DNA of 64,000 nucleotides, from assembly GCA_026874595.1 (NCBI GenBank), contig CM049316.1:32037339-32101338 (forward strand). Direction: 5' to 3'. The notes under the pieces were generated by a model. It did no database searches and was not told where the DNA came from. It worked only from the letters and a program-made list of their open reading frames with translations. How positions within the stretch are numbered: position 1 is the stretch's first letter; each line of letters begins with the position of its first letter. Source of the stretch: Sipunculus nudus (Eukaryota > Annelida > Sipuncula > Golfingiida > Sipunculidae). This document shows, piece by piece, positions 47,047 through 58,974 of this stretch. The position numbers and the translations under genes are program-made.

Positions 47047-48528
47047 TGCATACTCAATTCACCTGATGTAAATGATGCATGGGCTCTCTGGAAAGAGGCC
47101 TTTCTCTACGTTTGTAATAAGCATGCACCAATCAGACAAGTCAGAGTAAAATCTCAAAAACCTTGTTTTATTGACAATGAAACGCAGTAATTATGTGGCA
47201 ACGTTACTTCATGCATAAAATATGGCTCAAAAACAACATTGAGACTGACTTAGTTATTTATAAACAACTTCGAATTTTAGTTAATATTAAAATCAAACAA
47301 CATTAACGTAGATTTTATATGACTAAGATAGGCCAAGCTGGTATGAACCAAAAAAAGATATGGAACTTGTGAACAGCATCTTAAAGAAAGCTGAGAATAG
47401 CAATGATCTCCGGCACATTAATATTGAAGAAGCAGCCAAACACCTTGCAGATGTTGGCCTTCAACTGTCTGACAAATTTCCTTTGTCCACGCAAAGCTTT
47501 GACATCCAAACATCGTCCAGTAACTTTGAATTTAATCTTATAACTTCCTATCTAGTACAGCAGTCTCTTACAAGCCTATCTCTCGAAAATAAAATCGATA
47601 CCAACGGCATAGTTTCCAAGCTGGCAAGAATAACCTCACATATAGTATGCGTCAGCTTAGCCCCCTTATTTCATCGGTGTATTAGTGAAGCTACCTTCCC
47701 CACCGAATGGAAATCCACAAGAATCACTCCCATATACAAAGGTAAAGGATCCAAAAAAAGATATTAATAATTATCGACCTATATCTGTTCTTACTCATTT
47801 AGCATGCATCTTTGAAAAGGTTCTACATGCTCAAATTTTATAACACTTAAATCAGCATGACATAATAACTCATGATCAATCTGCTTTCTTTAAAAAAAAC
47901 ATTCGACTCAAACAAGTTTACATACAGTTGTGGACAATTGGCTCCATACAGTTGATACTAAACGTTTTACAGGGCCTTGCTTCTTCGATCTCAAGAAATG
48001 TTTCGACACCACCAGTCATGACATTCTCATAGAAAAAAATAAAACATTACGGTTTCCATAGTTAATCACATTAACCAATTCAGAACTATCTTTCCGATGG
48101 ATCTCATGCTGTAAAAAAAAGGTAACGCAGTTTCTTCACAGCATCCTGTGAAAATCCTGTGGAATACCCCAAGGTTCTGTATTAGTACCCGTATTATTTT
48201 TAATTTATGTAAATGACATTATGGGAAACACTGGCTATTTTCAATGTTATCTTTTTGTGGATGACATTATATCTAATATACAAGTAATGATCCTAACAAA
48301 ATTAGACAGGAACTTCAACGCAGTGTCACTACTTTATCTAAATGGTTTTATGATAATAAGCTTTGAATCAGTATCGAAAATACATCAACCATCCTCTTTA
48401 GATCCCGTTCTCTGGAGACTTTGGATTAATATCATAGCGTTTGACCAGCCCATCAAACAATCTAACAGTATCACTTACTTGGGGTTAGTGCTACCATTCG
48501 TTGACTCTGGTCTTCCTGACTTACATTA

Positions 48529-48530
<2 letters not shown>
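47047..48530 (+). pseudogene. decayed LINE reverse transcriptase
   Basis: Starting right after the end of copy B homology, the + strand encodes pieces of a non-LTR reverse transcriptase in several frames. These include an N-terminal phrase WALWKEAFLYVCNKHAPIR, an open segment at 47360-47767 ending TRITPIYKGKGSKK, a motif-A-like CFFDLKKCFDTTSHDIL (about 47970), CGIPQGSVLVPVLFLIYVND (about 48160) and LFVDDI replacing the usual ADD. Stops and frameshifts are frequent. It terminates in a TA array. Confidence 0.8.

Positions 48531-48602
<72 letters not shown>
48531..48602. repeat. TA microsatellite
   Basis: About 36 TA units at the 3' limit of the LINE remnant. Confidence 0.9.
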
Positions 48603-48605
<3 letters not shown>

Positions 48606-51544
48606 ATCCATTATGCAGCAGGCCAGGAATTTAATCTTGCCCAGACGAGTTTCAAATCTGCCTGGTATCAACCAGGCGAGTTTAAAATCTGCCTAGGCGA
48701 GATTGAAATTATTATGTGATGGTATTTCTGATGGTGCATTGTAACCGATATATGAATGACATTTTCCGTGATATTATCAATTATGATCTCTGCATAATGA
48801 ATTAATTTGGCATAAATGGTAATTACTATATATGTATAGACTGAGACATTACCTCCAAGTTTGGGGTCTTATAATCTTAGGCAACTTAATAACAAGGTCT
48901 GGTGAAGTAGATAAGTAATATCATTTGTAAATTTTACAGTAATATTATTAATATAATAATTAGAACGGGTACCATTAATGAATATTGGAATATCCCTAGC
49001 ACCTTTTTTGTATTTTGTGTGGTTTTACAGCAACCATCTCATAAAAATTATTTGCTTAAAATTAATTAATTGATTAAATGTGGAATGCTCTTGAAGGCAT
49101 GGGTCTCTTGAAGACATGGATCATGCCAAGTGGTTACGGTTGACTTGCTGTGACAATAACTTGTTGTTCATTTGTGAGCGGAACACGATATATGGACGTT
49201 CATTCATTTTGTTTATATAAGTCATTATTTGAAAGTAGCAGGTTATTCACTGTTATCTGAACTTAACAAAAAGTGTAATAACTGTGACATCTTTATTTTT
49301 TCCAGTTTTCTTTAAGCTGTGGAGTCTTTTGCCAACAGGCATATTATGTTTTATATTATATAATTATATTTTTTTATTTAATTAGATCGTTCTCATATAT
49401 AACATTTGCTTAAACCTCACAAGACATAAGATCTGTATATTAATTTGTATATTAAACAAACCAAATGGACCACTTGATAGCAACCTCGAGAACATGACCA
49501 CATCGGTAATACTTGCATGTTTAGCATAAATTAGCATATACATATATGTATGCATATGATCGATGATGTTCTGGAATATGGCAGGTCTATTTTCATCAGA
49601 GGAAGCAGAGTCTCATGTACTCTTACATGTTACTGTAAGAATTTAACATGATGAAAACGATTGTAATATTTTGCATTTCCTTGAATCATTTAAGTATAAA
49701 ACTAGATACACTGATAAGTCGTAAAAATTATGGCATTGTAAAAGGATGGGTTTTGTCTGCAGGTATATGTGTAAGTTTTGTTCACCGGGGTTACAGTGTG
49801 ATCTGTGTTCGCGGACGACACTGCAGTCGAAAGTTTTCTTCGATCATACAGATGAATGCCCCCCAAATGTAGTCCCGATTTACAAGATGTCTATAAAAGT
49901 TACCTATCTTGATTGTATAGGGTTAATTGCCCAGATTCAAAATGATCCCATATTCCGCTTGCTAGCTATCTCAACAAACAGAAAAATCTCATGGGAATCG
50001 AGTGGAAAGCGGATCCAGGGGGGGGGGGGGGGCTTTTGGGGCTGAAGCTCCCCTCCCCCCCCCCGGGTGGAAACACATATGATTTTTTATCATATAATAT
50101 TTTCTTTGCATTATTTTCAGATGTCGTCAAACAAATATCACCCTTTCAATATTTTAATATTAGTTTATTTTCAAATTATTGTCTAAAAATTGTTTTATAC
50201 TTAGTTGTTACTGAGTCATTGACACAATGTTCACAATGTAATTTAAATATAGAATCAGAACATGTAACACATAATACACATAACGAACCCAAATATGGCC
50301 GTAAGTGATCCTGTTGTAAGATCTGTCTTAGTCAAACCCGGCTTAGATGACCAATTAAAAGAAACCCACCACTTTATCAATGTCCCATTAGTGGTCGTTA
50401 TTATATTATATGAGATGTTATTATATATATTATATATATGTAGATATATAATTTATCGACTAATTTGTCTTTTAATTCCACCCGAACCCGTGCCCACATC
50501 CGTGTTAGAACCGTTAAAAATATCAAACAACTTCTCGTTTTTTCAAGACTAATAAAAAGGTGAATTCTACCGAAGATGGAAAGAGAGTCTAATGTTAAAA
50601 ACAAATCTGGCAAGTGTTACCCAAATTAAGCTCTATTAAGGTATTATTAATAAAGTTGGTTACAAGGATTCCTTGTCAACGGAGCAACACTGGGAACAGC
50701 TACCTGAGGTACCGCTCCATTCACACCTGAGGAAGGGGACCGAGAACCTGCACAAAGCTGGTCTTAAAAAAGGTGTACTATTTGTATAAGCAATTCAAAA
50801 CTTCACATAGGAGGTTACTTAGTAGGTTAAATTAATATTTACAATCACAGAAAGGTAGCTATGAACACTGACGTCATTTGATATTCCAATGTAAAATGAA
50901 TAGACTTAGCCAACAGTGGTATGGTTATGAATTGGGCGGGTCTCATATATCTGAGTTTACTTAAACTCCCAAGGTCTCCTCGTGCCTGGCTCAAAGGAGT
51001 TAGACTTTACACGGTTCACCGCTCTAACTAACAGCAGCGTGGTGGATCTATTGCGTGATTAAAAAAGTTGTTGAATTCTTGTTATGTGGCTCTCATGCAA
51101 AAACCTAACATGCACAAATAGAAACAAATCAGTGTATATATGGACCAATGTACCAAATATTTATCTTGCCGCCTGGTACAGTCTTTTGTATCTGACGTAA
51201 CTGAATATGTTGGAGAATTCAAACAGACGTTCAAAGAAAAAATGTGCGATGTTATCCTCGGGATAAAAAACAAATTCCAATAGGTTGTAATTGGTCCAAG
51301 CTCATCACCTTAATTAAAGAATGACCCGTTATATGAACAGGTTTATTTTTTTATTATTACTTATTGAATTTACCAAAATTTTGTGAATACATAGATCTTT
51401 ATTATTAAATATTACAAATAAAGACACATTAATCAGACCACAATGTTCCATGTAATTTAAAATATACGGGCTGTTTTTCTAACACAAGGTTATCAGTATT
51501 TATCTTTTATGGTTATTTCCAAAGAAAAGCCTGTTTCTTGGTGT

Positions 51545-51545
<1 letters not shown>
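48603..51545. other. no gene supported
   Basis: Short open frames occur. One at about 49763-49900 is cysteine-rich (CKFCSPGLQCDLC) after an acceptor-like GTCTGCAG. G and C runs lie near 50021-50064. No exon chain could be built. Confidence 0.4.

Positions 51546-51637
<92 letters not shown>
51546..51637. repeat. TA microsatellite
   Basis: About 45 TA units with one phase slip near 51598. Confidence 0.9.
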
Positions 51638-51640
<3 letters not shown>

Positions 51641-52739
51641 ATTAGACTAAGTAAAATTCCGAAAGGACGGAAAGTACTGGATGCGACCGGGGTGGGGGGG
51701 GTGCATGGCCCCCTGCGCCCCCCCCCCCTCCGGCTTCGCCCCTGAGTTTTATGAAAATTATATAAAATCAGACTTTCGGCTATAACTTGTGATTGCCTGC
51801 ACGTTTAATCATTAAATGCTGCAAACCCTACAACGCTTTTAACGGATGTGACAAATGCAAACAGGAAGGAGTTGGGATGAATAAGACTGTTTACCGAAAA
51901 ACTGATTCGTTTGTCCTGTATGTTTATGCAGAGGTGTTGCAACCATTTCCTCCCCCCTAACACCCCCTCTCCCGCCGTTCAGTCATTCCAACTGTGCACT
52001 GGGGACAGTAGTTTTATTGCAAATGTATAACTTTTATTCAATGAAAATTAGTATAAAAAATTAAGATATGATTTGAACATATATTTTTGCGTCAGGAGAA
52101 AGGGACATAAAGTGAACAGCTCTGTCTGTCCATCATCTCTCTGTTTTTCATTAAGTATATATTAAGTATGAACTCTTTTCGTATAAGCACTGCTGAAATA
52201 ACTTTATTATGCTCTATGTGTATGGATTTAAGCTTGAGATGTGTCTTTAATGTGAAAGTAACTGTTATATTGACACGTAATATTGCAAATGTAAAATAAG
52301 TATAAACTTGAAAAACAATTTGATATAATAAAAATGATCTACTGCATTTGTTCATTATTTTCCTGCACAGCAATATGGAGGATAAAGTGATCAGCTTCGT
52401 TTGTCTACCTGTCAGTCTGTTCATATTTCAATATTCACCAATTGCGAATCTTTTCTTGTAAGCACTTTTAGATTTAAATAGTAAAAGCTGTATGTATACG
52501 CAAAGATGTAACTCCCAACACTCCTCACCCACAATCAAGTCCTTGCACCTGTGCACTGGGGACATTTAGTGATTATTACAACTGTACACATTCAATTATA
52601 ACATTGAAGAAAATATTCCTTACTCATTAATACAAACCTAGCATGTCAACCTACCATGGCCTATGTTACCTTTACCTCCAAGACATCTCCATTTGTTATT
52701 TTTATAGATTTTTACCTTCAAGATCAACTTCAGATGAGC

Positions 52740-53990
52740 ACCGTGACCCATGGGTCCCTTGTTTTATAGTGCCGTCATCAGTCGTCTGTAGGATTTCTTG
52801 TAAATATGAATGATTTTTTTTAGCTCAGGAGACTTTCAGCCATGCTGTGCTATAGCGATGGGTCATTGTCCGTCGTCGTTCCGTCTGGCTGTCCGGCCGG
52901 CCTTTAACAGGCACAAATCGTAACCGCTGGACCTAGAATCTTCTTACTTTACATCTAGGGAGGTCCATGAAAAATCTCCATGGAAACCTGAAATTAGGTG
53001 TCTATTACCCATATCCTCCAAGCACCCCCCCCCCCCCTCTCCCAGAATAATTGAAAATTTGATACAAAAGCTCCGGTATAAGAAAGCTAATGCATTGATC
53101 AACATGATTCTTTGCATGCATATTGATCACGGAGTGTTTTATCAGTTCCTGTAGACTGGAGGCACCACCTGGATTTCCAGGATGTCCAGGATAAGTCCTT
53201 TTTGAAACCTGAAATTAGGTCTCTGTTACCCATATCCTTAGAGCTATAGGGCTCCGAAGTACCACCCAGAATTATAAAAAAAATTGATGCAAAAGCTCCA
53301 GTATCCGAACAACTATAATGGATTGATCACCATGATTCTTTGCATGCATATTGATCATGGAGTGTTTCATCATTTCCTGAAAACAAGTGGCGCTACCTGG
53401 ATTTTTTTTTTCGAATTTTTACACATTTTTTTCTCTACTTTTGTTATGCTTTTAAAGATGCGGTCATCCGTTAACAGGGCACAAATCGTTAACACTGGAC
53501 CTGGAATCTTCTAACTTGACATCTCGGGAGGTCCGTGAAAAGTCTCTTTGGAAACCTGAATTAAGATCTCTGTGATCCATGTTCTCCTAGCTATGGGGCT
53601 TATAAGACAGAATAATTGAAAATTGATACCAAAGCAGGGCACAAATCTTAACCACTGGATCTAGTTTGTACTTTTTAGCTCAGCTGAAAAAAAAATCCTT
53701 GCAATCCTTAAATAAGGTCATGGTGATCTATATTCTGCAAGCTGTGTTCTGTAAACATCAGTTTCACTGTTTGAACCAGTAGCAAATGTTCAGTCATGCT
53801 TTTTATCACTATTTTGCCCTGAATATTCAATTAATGTGCTTTATGCGTACAAGTCTTCCTACCCCTCCCCAAAATTTTAACAACATTTGCAATCATCTAT
53901 TCTAAATAAAACAACAGTTGTAAAAATCAGGCCGTTTTCTCATACTTGTCAGCTGAGCGTCATGACCCATGGGTTACTTGTCTTTTAAAA
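52740..53990. repeat. diverged tandem/dispersed repeat
   Basis: Phrases recur at intervals: GGACCTAGAATCTTCTTACT (52930) with a close copy near 53500; GAAACCTGAAATTAGGT at 52987 and 53200; GATTCTTTGCATGCATATTG at 53108 and 53334. The right end carries GAGCGTCATGACCCATGGGT (53957), also found inverted near 2130. No coding frame is supported. Confidence 0.6.
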
Positions 53991-54368
53991 AGTATTGCAT
54001 TTTCTCCCTCAAATGTGTAACAAAAGTTGATTCTACCCAGTGCTTGAATGAGATTAAATCTGTGGAAATCTATGATAATCGTGACTCCTGTCACATACGA
54101 GCTACTGAAGATTTTTCCTAAATTTTGACACAAGAGGTTTCCTTCAAGTGTCAGCAGTGGGAAAACTGGTGAACTGTGACCTTGATCTTCAAGGTCAAAT
54201 TCGCAGAAATCTAGGATGATTGCATTTAACCCCTAACTGTTGAGATATTTTCGTTAACATTTGGGGATGGGAGTCCATTGGAATTCGAGACATTCTACTG
54301 TATAAATTTATTCTTTTATCATGTGTGAATAATTTTCAAAATACTAAATAATGGCTCTTTTGTTTTAG

Positions 54369-54517
54369 CTTGTGTGAAGACATTTAACAAAGAAGATCGA
54401 ATTACGCCCATAAGAGCCAAGGAGGATGTTTCTGACATCTGTCCTATCAGAAGTGTCCACATAAAAAGAGGTCTTTTTGGCCAATGCTTATACACTAAGG
54501 CGGGCAGCAATAAGTGA
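54369..54517 (+). CDS. putative terminal exon of an unknown gene
   Basis: A pyrimidine-rich acceptor (CTCTTTTGTTTTAG) opens a 149-bp frame with 48 codons. Its sequence begins CVKTFNKEDRITPIRAKEDV, continues FGQCLYTKAGSNK and ends in TGA. AATAAA follows 75 bases later (54592-54597). Composition is polar and non-repetitive, unlike the neighbouring spacer. No upstream exon could be placed and no family recognised, so this is tentative. Confidence 0.3.
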
Positions 54518-54591
54518 ACGGAGTAGTATTCATATATACGATACATCGTGTGTCACATTCAGTACAACCTGAGATACTGTGAAACATTAGG

Positions 54592-54597
54592 AATAAA
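54592..54597 (+). terminator. AATAAA after the putative terminal exon
   Basis: Canonical polyadenylation hexamer 75 bases after the TGA at 54515-54517, just before the GA microsatellite. Confidence 0.3.
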
Positions 54598-54640
54598 ATT
54601 TATAATTTCGTATGTCTTTTCTGATTTTTATGTTGTTTAT

Positions 54641-54642
<2 letters not shown>

Positions 54643-54690
<48 letters not shown>
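54643..54690. repeat. GA microsatellite
   Basis: An uninterrupted GA run directly joined to the 180-bp tandem repeat, whose units also carry GAGAGAGA. Confidence 0.9.
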
Positions 54691-54693
<3 letters not shown>

Positions 54694-55420
54694 ATGGTGA
54701 TATCACAGAAGGATTACCATGTGACCTCAGAATGTGACATCTCTGTGACTTCAAGGGAGAGAGATCACGGTGATATCACAAATTGATCACCATGTGACCT
54801 CAGCATGTAACATCACTGTGTCATCTGTGTGAGGTTACAAATTTATGTCCCAGTGAGGTCACACTATGAGGTCTGTGTGAGATAATATGGGATGTCACTG
54901 TGACATCACCATGTGATATCTCTGTGACATCAAGAGAGAGAAACCAAGGTGATATCACAATATGGTCACCATGTGACCTCAGCATGTGACATCACTGTGT
55001 CACTTGTGTGAGGTTACAAATTTATGTCACATTAAGGTCACACCATGAGGTCTGTGTGGGCTAATATGTGATGTCATTGTGACATCAGCCTGTGATATCT
55101 CTGTGACATCAAGAGAAAGAGATCAAGGTGAAATCACAGTATGATCACCTTGTGACATCAGCGTGTGACATCACTTTGTCACCAGTGTGAGGTTACAGAT
55201 TTCATGTCACATTAAGGTCACACCATGAGGTCTGTGTGAGATAATATGTGATGTCATTGTGACACCAGCCTGTGATATCGGTGTGACATCAAGAGAGAGA
55301 GATCAAGGTGAAATCACAGTATGATCACCTTGTGACATCAGCGGGTCACAACATGAGGTCATGTGAGCTAATCTGTGATGTCATGGTGATATCACTGTGA
55401 TGTCAAATTCCCCACTGGGA
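54691..55420. repeat. about 180-bp tandem repeat rich in TGTGACATC
   Basis: Unit starts are seen at about 54763, 54942, 55121 and 55301 (GATCACGGTGAT, AACCAAGGTGAT, then GATCAAGGTGAA twice), with a partial unit before and after. Inside each unit the shorter phrase TGTGACATCA or GTGATATCAC recurs many times, suggesting growth from a shorter ancestor. No coding signal. Confidence 0.85.
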
Positions 55421-55905
55421 TATATATGTACCCAAACCTTGAACAGACTACTTAAAGAAATCATTTTTATTCCGAGGCCCAATTTTGTGGAACACATTTA
55501 ATGAAGCTCAACGAAACTGCTCCTCCTAACAGGTCTTAAAAAAGTATCATGTAATGAACCTCTGTGCTTTATATGTCATATATTGTATGCTATTTTATAC
55601 TCTATTATATATCATATTTATGTCACACTTATGATTGCCTTGTATATTACGTTGCATGTTATAGTTTTATATTCATGTTTAATATCACATCTTGCTGTAT
55701 ACTACGTTTATTTTCATTATTATATATTTTCATGTTTAATATCCCATCTCACTGCATAATATTATCCTTAATCACTTTATTAAATCTGATTGCATTTTAC
55801 ACATATTTTATACACTGTAAAAACTGTATAGCCCAACATGGCCCTTTGGAAGACCAGACAATCTCGCCTGAACGGGCTAACCTGTATAAATTTGTTTTAA
55901 TGATG

Positions 55906-55940
<35 letters not shown>
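55420..55940 (+). mobile_element. LINE 3' end with TAA tail
   Basis: A short degraded coding piece (FIPRPNFVEH-like) precedes an AT-rich 3' region. That region ends CCTGTATAAATTTGTTTTAATG and runs into an ATA microsatellite (55906-55940), the usual form of a LINE 3' terminus. Family not assigned. Confidence 0.45.
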
Positions 55941-55949
55941 GCCCTTTTT

Positions 55950-57160
55950 TGTTGTTGTTTTCACTTGCATGTTAAGATTCCTCACCTATATCAAGTTCTA
56001 TTTATCTAATACATTTAATTTGATTATACTCTATACTGTCGCATAACAGAACAGAACAGTACGCTTGAGTGCGCGAAAAAAAAACTGACGAAAATTTAGC
56101 AGATTCTTGTGATTAAATTTAACTCTTCAAAATTCACCCTTTCATCGTAACTGACTATTAAATATGATATAATTTACAGTGTGCTATCGGCGGTGTGTCC
56201 TTTTCTATATTTCATGTTGACTAATATATTTTAAGTATAGCTTCAAGGACACATAAGGATATCTTAATCTTGATATAATTATGGCTAAGTGAATGCGGGG
56301 AATAAAAAATGAAGAGTGCTATACGCTGAAAAATGGGGTAATTTGTAAATTGACCCTGGATAAATTTTTGTAATTTTAAACATTTTTAATTTTTGAAAAA
56401 AAAAATAACTATTAATAACCTTTTAATGGAAATATGGAAATGCTCTCCGGGTAAGGTTAAAAGTTGACTAATAACAAGAACACATGTTCATTTCTAATAC
56501 ATATGTATTGTATCTGCAAGCAAAAGTGTACAATTTCTTAAAATAGGACGCTTTAAATTCAAGTTTAAAGACATGTCAATACATACTGAGCACATTCTTC
56601 TAATACGTTTCGTACACCAGAAGTACAATGAATATACAGTGAAACTCTCCTTAGCCGGACACTCATATGACTGGAGGATTTTGTCCGTATTAATGAGTTG
56701 TCCTGTTAAGAGGAGTTTGGGATATTGCGTCAGTTAGTCATTAAATGTTTCTAAAATCCAATGTTTTCATTAATGTACGCTTAATTTGAAATAGGCTACA
56801 TAAATTTGTTTAAATCATTTTCGAAATAGCTTAAATATGCACTTGCAATATATAAAATATTATTATGAACAAAAAGACAGACATCAGCTACACCTCGCAA
56901 ACTAAACTACTAAGCAAGCGTCAGTGCATGGACGGTTGCACTAGGCAATTTGTAAATTGATTATTGACAGTATCCAGACAGAATGATTAATCGTATGCAT
57001 ATACTCTTAACCACGCATTCACCATAACAAAGTGCAAACTGTCACAAACTATAATTACGGCTCCCCGGGCCGGACGCTGACACCAGTTGCCGTATTATAA
57101 AACTAAAGCTGATTAGGAATCAGACCTTCTGGAACACAAATGGAGTTAGTTATAAGTTGT
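55950..57160. other. no feature recognised
   Basis: AT-rich spacer between the LINE tail and the solo LTR, without a supported frame. Confidence 0.4.
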
Positions 57161-57163
57161 CTA

Positions 57164-57164
57164 A

Positions 57165-57226
<62 letters not shown>
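57164..57226. repeat. TA microsatellite left of the solo LTR
   Basis: Directly abuts the LTR start; a matching TA array starts right after the LTR at 57975. Confidence 0.9.
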
Positions 57227-57230
<4 letters not shown>

Positions 57231-57973
57231 ACGGAACCTAATATAAACAGATCACGTATGCGTGATGAACACAAATTTTGTAATGGAGATACAAAAAATC
57301 AGATTCTGTAACACTAGGCAGCGGGAAATGTCTAGGGGAATGAATAAAGAAGTCAGTGATTTTGTTAACAAATAACTATAATTTATTCCTAAAACAATCC
57401 TAACAATACAATACACTAAATGAATACGTGAAACAGCGGTATAGCAACAAGTCAATACGATCACACAGAAAGATAATGGTACAATACCTGAATACCAACA
57501 GTGTCACCAAAATAAGTCCTTTGAATGTAAGCTCTCGGAGAATGACAGTCCAGTGGAAAGTTCTTGAAACAACACAGAATGTAAACTGAAGTCCAATGTA
57601 TAAAATCCAGGAAAGTTCTTGAAATATCTATAATTGCCGCATTCGTCGGATAAGATCTTTAGAATCTGACACACGCTTCTGCGTCCGCTGGTATCTGCTC
57701 TGCTGTCTGACCCCTGGTTCTAAAAAACAGCCCTTTATATACCTTTATATACATTCACACCCTAAGCCGGGAACCTTCTACTTCTCGAACAGTCTACAAA
57801 AGGAACTCTCCAGAAAGACACAGCCGTATGTATCTCCACACATACCAGGCTAATCACGTGACCCACTACCAAGCGTGAAAACTCAAGGCCCACATGACAA
57901 CGAGAGTTCAACCAGTACGGAATGTAACAACAACACGAGCCACGCCCTTGTCACACAATAGAGCACCTGTAAC

Positions 57974-57974
<1 letters not shown>
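57227..57974 (-). mobile_element. solo gypsy-type LTR, apparently full length
   Basis: 748 bp with matching ends TGTTAC and GTAACA. It is homologous to the LTRs at 6362 and 24493. On the minus strand it carries a TATATAAAGG TATA-like motif and AATAAA-like sequence. It is flanked on both sides by TA repeats, so the target duplication cannot be read with confidence. No internal element sequence adjoins it. Confidence 0.8.

Positions 57975-58039
<65 letters not shown>
57975..58039. repeat. TA/TG microsatellite right of the solo LTR
   Basis: TA to about 58009 followed by TG to 58039. Confidence 0.9.
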
Positions 58040-58041
<2 letters not shown>

Positions 58042-58160
58042 CAATATCCAAAGCTTACACATACAGCGAAAAAATATACAGTTAAAGTCTGGACTTGTGA
58101 TATTTTGTAAAGGATCAAGTCATGTTCAAATTGATCCTGATTGAAGTTTGAAGAATTATC

Positions 58161-58333
58161 TCACGGTATATAGACAGTTGAAGCCGCTTGGATTTTGTTA
58201 TTTGAGTAAGGATATTTTTGCTGTCGTTCCAGGTGGTGTGGCTGAAGCTTCGAGGTCGTAGAAACACATGCAGATAACTGAGGCTGTTCATCTCTCGGCA
58301 TATATACGTTCATTTCGCTTCCAGCCAGAGCAT
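58161..58333 (-). CDS. possible 3' exon of the 58.6-kb membrane protein gene
   Basis: On the minus strand a good acceptor (TTTGTTTATTCAG) opens a frame of 56 codons containing MNVYMPRDEQPQLSACVS and ending STVYIP before TGA. It is rich in Gln, Ser and Tyr, as a cytoplasmic tail might be. It needs an upstream exon ending one base into a codon. A candidate donor ATTGGTTTAA lies at 58633-58635, giving a roughly 300-bp intron. Inferred, not proven. Confidence 0.35.
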
Positions 58334-58620
58334 CTGAATAAACAAATGTAATATGAGCTGCTTGGGATTTTATATACGTGTTCACGAAAAAAGTGAAATA
58401 AAGATTAGTCTGGCACGTAGTACTCTCTTATAGATTCGTTCTTTGTTACTATTAAAGAAAAAAATCCTTGTTGTGGCAACCATGGGTATGTGGATGTCAC
58501 CTACCGGTTCTGCTTCTAATAAATATATAGGTTAAATCATCAGCCTTAACAACTAATTTAAAAATAATACGCAATTATTGTAATTATTTTATGAATTTGT
58601 AAAATTAAATTGTCATGATT

Positions 58621-58968
58621 TTACACATTTAAACCAATTTTCGTGTACAATAGATCATAAGATAGAGATATTACTGTAAGCTTGGACACCAGACTGAGGA
58701 AGTTAAATATTAAACCGACAGTTTTATGTTTTACGTCTAATTGGTGCATTTCCATGAAGATGCATGAGAACAGGCATATTGCATCACCACTCTGGCAACA
58801 TAGGCATGCGTGTAATGGTACATCCATAGCGTGTAAGATCATCCCTCCGATAAGCCCAACCAGGCTCAGAATCCAGATGTCATATGCAGAGAAGCTAGTA
58901 CTGGGGTTGCGGCCAAGTAGAGCACATGCTACACCTATAATCTCAAGAATCCAATTGAAGATATGCAT
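58621..58968 (-). CDS. small multi-pass membrane protein, family member 1
   Basis: An open frame of 115 residues starting MHIFNWILEIIGVACALLG. Four hydrophobic stretches are visible, at about residues 3-19, 31-49, 60-72 and 82-98. A cysteine-rich motif ACLCCQ follows the second. The second stretch and the ACLCCQ motif are shared with 22718-23079, and the first stretch with both relatives. Conservation between dispersed copies, including the start, argues that the frame is or was coding. The frame may splice near 58635 to an exon at 58161-58333. I do not recognise the family and no function is assigned. A plausible location is a membrane. Confidence 0.6.
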   Translation of the reverse strand: MHIFNWILEIIGVACALLGRNPSTSFSAYDIWILSLVGLIGGMILHAMDVPLHACLCCQSGDAICLFSCIFMEMHQLDVKHKTVGLIFNFLSLVSKLTVISLSYDLLYTKIGLNV

Positions 58969-58974
58969 CTAGAT

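Noticed and set aside
49746-50045. Cysteine-rich 99-codon frame
   Set aside because: The C-x2-C pairs are suggestive, but the frame runs into a G homopolymer and no donor or partner exon could be placed.
55564-56046. 160-codon hydrophobic + frame
   Set aside because: It is AT-rich LINE 3' sequence and an ATA microsatellite read as Ile and Tyr; no start context or relatives.
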